A stretch of DNA of 64,000 nucleotides, taken from contig NC_035174.2 of assembly GCF_001659605.2 (NCBI RefSeq), positions 8,924,402-8,988,401 of the forward strand, in the 5' to 3' direction. The notes under the pieces are model-generated. The model worked only from the letters and a program-made list of their open reading frames with translations. It was not told the DNA's origin and did no database searches. Of the stretch, positions 60,023-64,000 are shown in pieces (position 1 is the stretch's first letter; the number at the start of each line of letters is the position of its first letter). This stretch comes from Manihot esculenta (taxonomy: Eukaryota > Streptophyta > Magnoliopsida > Malpighiales > Euphorbiaceae). The position numbers were made by a program, and so were the translations under genes.

Positions 60023-61640
60023 GAAATCCATTGCAACTGATAATTTGGGGTGTATTTTTTAGTTTCAGGATTAATTGTTGATTGCAATCAGTAAAAAAGT
60101 GTAAAAGTAAATAATGAGATTTGTTTCTGGTAGGATTTTTGAGCTTTATCTAATTGCATGAGGGGAAGATGATCGTGGGTCTGCTTTAGGAGCATGGTGT
60201 GAGAGGCAGCAGCTGCTTTTGTACTGTTGCTTGTTTTAGTGTATATGTGAAAGCAAACGGCGTTTGTCGTCTTCTTGCTCTTATTGCAGACCTTTGTCTT
60301 TTTCTTTTGTACTGTTAAAGAAAAGTTAATTATTTGTTATTGCATCTCCCAATCTGTAATAAGAAAAAAAAAATATATATATATATATATATAAGAAATT
60401 CCGTCCAGCACATGGAAAGAAGGAACCTGTTTATGTTTGACCATGGAGGTCATAAAAGACTGTCCCAGCTCTAAAGCCATGGGAAAAAAATTGCCTTAGT
60501 GATGATTTTTTGTAAATTTTTTTTCTTCTAAAAGTTAAATTTATTAATGAATTATATATTAAGTAGTGTTCTCTTTAATAAGAGTAATAAAAAAATTTAA
60601 TTTTATAGAATATAATAATATTTTAATTAAATAATTTTGGAATAAAAAAAACTACTAAATAATCTAAAAATATAAACACTCAGATAATTTTTTTTCCTCT
60701 TAAGTACATGGGAAAGATGCTGCAAATGGATGTGGTGGAGATGATAAACGAAACACAATTCTTGGCAAGAGAAAAAGAAGCCTAAGCTATAATTAATTAA
60801 TTAATTAATTACTCTGAAATTAATAATTTATAAGAAAAGGGTAAATTTTGTTTCGTCTTCCTTTTTATAATTAACTTATACATTTATCAGAGCAGCTTCA
60901 GACATCAAGCATAAAGTAAAAATTCAAGCTGTTCTCAACTGTCTCGTGCTCAAACACACTGTAATTGTAAATTATTATTTTAGACACCCAGCCATGTGGC
61001 GCAAATGTAGGGAATGGTCTCCTCCAATCAAGGACGAACTCCTTAGCTGTTCTTTGGATTTAATTGTCCTTAAACAATCAACTTTCTCTTTTTTTTTTTA
61101 TTTTTCAAATTTTATTTGACTTTAACTCAGATTCTTGTTGGAATGTCTTTAGTCAATTCAAGCACCAGCATCTTGACCATAGGCTTCAGTTCTTGGTGAT
61201 TACCAGAATTCAATAGCTACCATTAAAGAATTCCAGATTTGTTGTTCTTGAGTATTATATAGGCATTTGCATTGCACTAGTAGACCAATTATATCATAAC
61301 AAAATGGTAATTCTTCTTTACTTTTTTTATTTATATTTAGACTTACTTGAATTTTAATGCGAAAGTTTCGCAGTTCGAAAGAATTTGTTAAATGGGTCAT
61401 TTTCAGTTTTTTTTGGATATAGAGCAAACAAATTAAAAATCAGATAAGAGAACTAAAAATATCAACCATAATGACACTGAAAAATACTAGAATTTTTTAT
61501 TACTGGATCAACAATTAGGAGATAGACTAACTAGATTTACCACAAAGGTGTTACTAGATTGATTCAAAACATGCAAAATAACATTGGCTGCTGTAGAGAG
61601 AGAGAGCTAAGAATACAACTTCAACATGAATTTGGTAGGC
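60023..61640. other. Convergent spacer between the ZAR1-like and Aux/IAA genes
   Basis: 3' flanks of two genes facing each other. Contains a (TA)n run at about 60373-60393 and no supported gene. Confidence 0.6.
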
Positions 61641-61649
61641 AGACGAGGT

Positions 61650-63361
61650 TCACTTTCTTTGTGCAATCCTCAGACGTTTCACACTTTCAACAAATTCCCT
61701 GTTTAAGATTCAGAAAATGACTCACTATACTACTGTATCTGATCTATTACAAAGAAGAAACATAGTTGTGTAAAAGCAGTAAAGAACCTACTTCCAAGGG
61801 ACATCACCAACAGTCCTCCAGTTCTCCTCCCTGTCCTTGTAAAACAAGCAGAATTCAGAGCCTGCCTGGAACAGCCTTAACCCAGTTGCAGCATGTCTTC
61901 CTGAAACAATTAATCAATCTTGAATTATGCTGTTTAGTTTTATAGAAGAAAATTTCTATGCTCCAAGGCCATGTATTTTTGCTACCTACCGAACATGTCT
62001 TCTAGCTGAATTGCAAGGCTGGAGTAACCACCATGATCAAGTATGCAAATTTTCCTGCCAACAACTACCCCATCCATGTTTACCTTTACATAAGCCCAAT
62101 TTTCTTTGCTTTGCACCCCCTCGGAGTCCTCATCACATTCTTCTTGTGTAATTCCTTGATATCCTGAATTTGAATGTTTTGCCAACCGATTTGCCTGAGG
62201 CGGCCAGGCCATCAGTTCACCATACCCCTCCTGACTCATGACTGATACGTATACAAGAAACTCTAGTTAGACCTGTCTGAGGATTTCAGCAAACTAAATA
62301 AATAATGTAATCGTCTTCTCAAAATGAAAAATGTAATTAATCAGTATCACCCCACTTGATTGGGATAGCTCCTCCAATGTTGAAATCATAATTATATTGG
62401 TAGTAATTTGTAGGAAAAAAATGAAGTTTATCAAATATCTAAATATTGTTGATGGTGGAGAGTCCAAATGAGAGCAAGCTCTACCCATTGCTCTAATGAA
62501 GTTTGATTCAAATGGGTCTATTTTTTTTTATGTTTTGTTGCTAGAAATTAGTTCAGTATTTCTACTATTTTTCCATTCCCTCTATCATTTCTTAGTTTTT
62601 CTAAGCTATCCAATGTAAATTTTCTGTAACCAGCTTAGTTCAGAGAACACCAATTTGAACTTAGTCTGATATACGTTAGCCAGAGTCAGCACCAGCAGCT
62701 TCTTGTAGCCATCTATTTCCAGTTCTTTTTAAAAAAAGCTTCATCTATCTAAGAAAATATTTTAAGCTTTCTGCAACCAGGCGATTGTTTTATGGTAAGT
62801 TGGTAGCATATGTGGTCGGTAACACTGGAAGTAGTCAGGAATGTATCCATGTCCGATCCTTACTTCTGCTGTGCAGAGAACTTTGAATGTCTTTATACAG
62901 TTATGATTAGCTGCCTCAAAAATAAGCAAATCAACCAGACTTTGTTATAGAAAAGAGAAAACATAAATAAATAACTTATTATACTCGGTTAATATATAAA
63001 GCCTAATCATGTTAAGCTGACTTTTGCAGTCAGACAAACATCTATTTCTTCCATGAGAACTTGGTCATTTTCTGGCTTATAAAGTTTTAGCTACTATATT
63101 AATGGATTTTTATCTTTTCTCCAAACAATGATTCTGCAAAAACTTTGTGCGAGTTTCTAGATGATGACTATAGTAAAAGAAGAAACAATTAATAAATAAA
63201 GGATGAAGAGGCATACAATGTCCTGATGGATGATAAGCTTCAGGTTGCAAGGTTCTGAGACTAAGACCCAGATCAATAATACCATCATCATCCTTTGCCT
63301 GATAGTAAACCGAGTGAAGAGCTGAAGGATTCAGAAAGAAGCCTGATGTGTTGGACTCCAT
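61650..63361 (-). CDS. IAA32: Aux/IAA protein of the IAA32/IAA34 type (no domain II degron)
   Basis: Four exons close to 184 residues: 63361-63217, 62241-61990, 61900-61792, 61698-61650 (stop TGA). Domain I is an EAR repression motif, IDLGLSLRTL (L31-x-L33-x-L35), which recruits TOPLESS. Domain III runs from about 96 (NWAYVKVNMDGVVVGRKI, invariant Lys) and domain IV from 146 (SEFCLFYKDREENWRTVGDVPW) to the end; together they form the PB1 fold used to bind ARF factors. The domain II degron (GWPPV/I) is missing; a WPPQ at 61-64 does not fit it. Aux/IAAs without degron escape TIR1/AFB-auxin turnover; IAA32 and IAA34 are instead stabilised by TMK1 in Arabidopsis apical hooks. It lies tail-to-tail with the ZAR1-like gene. 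Confidence 0.93.
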
Positions 63362-63424
63362 TACTATATTGCAGAAATGACTGGATATTAAGGTGCATTG
63401 ATTTGCACCTGGTAGGGAGAACAC

Positions 63425-63432
63425 TATTTATA
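63425..63432 (-). promoter_or_regulatory. TATA box of the Aux/IAA gene
   Basis: TATAAATA on the minus strand, about 64 bp upstream of the start codon at 63361. Confidence 0.5.
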
Positions 63433-64000
63433 AATAATTTGGTGGCCTCTATCTGAATCTGCAAAACAGAATTGGAAGTACAAGTAGGGACCAAATGGGC
63501 AAACATGGAAGACAAGCAATCTTATGACCCATTATCAATCATTGAGTGGTGCTTATCATCTTCTGTTACTTCTGATAGTAGCAACATGTAAGCACACAGG
63601 GAAGTTACTACAAAACAGAAAAACAAGGGATGGCCAAAGTGATTATAACAAAAGTTTGTTTAGATTCTGCAACCCAACATTGCTACATTGGTTCTGCTTT
63701 TCAGGTTGAAAATCCAAAAGTTTATCAGGATGGAACTGCTTGGCACCAACTATAACAATAAACAGAATGTGTTACACGATCAGCACTTCATTACATGATC
63801 CTGTTAGTGCTTAACAAGGGTCTCTCCTGGGACTTGAATCAAACATTTATAACCAAATGACCCTAAAGCAAGCAGTTTTAGTGGTTTTTTGATTATAAGC
63901 TTCGGGTTGGGAACTCTTTCAGAGCTGTCTGTAGTGTAACTCTTGCAAGGGGGACAATGATCTGCACACAACCCATACCACTCTGCCTTGCTTTGAAGGG
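63433..64000. other. Upstream region of the Aux/IAA gene, to window end
   Basis: No coding feature I can support. Balanced composition continues to the edge and could be the start of another gene outside the window. Confidence 0.5.

Noticed and set aside
1..64000. CRISPR array, operon or bacterial origin
   Set aside because: No regularly spaced short repeats. Introns, plant families and LTR elements show this is plant nuclear DNA.

Overview
This window is nuclear DNA from a flowering plant, almost certainly a eudicot. The genes have introns with GT/AG borders, the spacers are very AT-rich, a plant-type Ty3/gypsy element is present, and every recognisable family is plant-specific or has a plant form (LRK10-like receptor kinases, Aux/IAA, RTNLB, nsLTP2, DUF789). 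The gene order suggests a rosid. I lean towards Malpighiales/Euphorbiaceae, but the sequence alone does not prove it.

Layout. (1) 1-5452: the 5' LTR, gag and most of pol of a Tat-lineage Ty3/gypsy retrotransposon on the minus strand, cut by the window start. (2) 5.45-8.7 kb: AT-rich spacer with old direct repeats. (3) 8.7-25.4 kb: a minus-strand cluster of LRK10-like (GUB_WAK ectodomain) receptor kinases. It holds one complete RD-kinase gene, one probable non-RD gene with a damaged small exon, one pseudogene with two independent lesions, two nearly identical orphan ectodomain exons and one relict. (4) 25.4-31.6 kb: gene-poor, with a 1.09 kb element bounded by roughly 300 bp inverted repeats (29201-30286) and a short LTR fragment. 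(5) 31.6-63.4 kb: a conserved single-copy block: DUF789 protein (+), class I glutamine amidotransferase GAT1_2.1-like (-), type 2 lipid transfer protein (-), reticulon RTNLB (+), a small Gly/Cys-rich membrane protein (+), HAL3/PPC decarboxylase (-), ZAR1-like LRR kinase (+) and a degron-less Aux/IAA (-). A solo LTR related to the element in (1) sits at 44574-45050.

Function. The genes do not form an operon-like unit. The receptor-kinase cluster looks like a fast-evolving immune-type locus undergoing duplication, exon loss and decay. The right half resembles the ancestral arrangement of two duplicated Arabidopsis segments (At1g15030-15050 and At2g01200-01260, from memory). Exon models were built by hand from splice motifs and checked for reading-frame closure. 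Complete models close exactly: LRK10L1-like 652 aa, DUF789 412 aa, GAT 428 aa, HAL3 212 aa, ZAR1-like 719 aa, IAA 184 aa. I found no convincing wholly new system. The strongest leads are the orphan receptor ectodomains, the gene-poor inverted-repeat element with unknown cargo, and the retained gene order.
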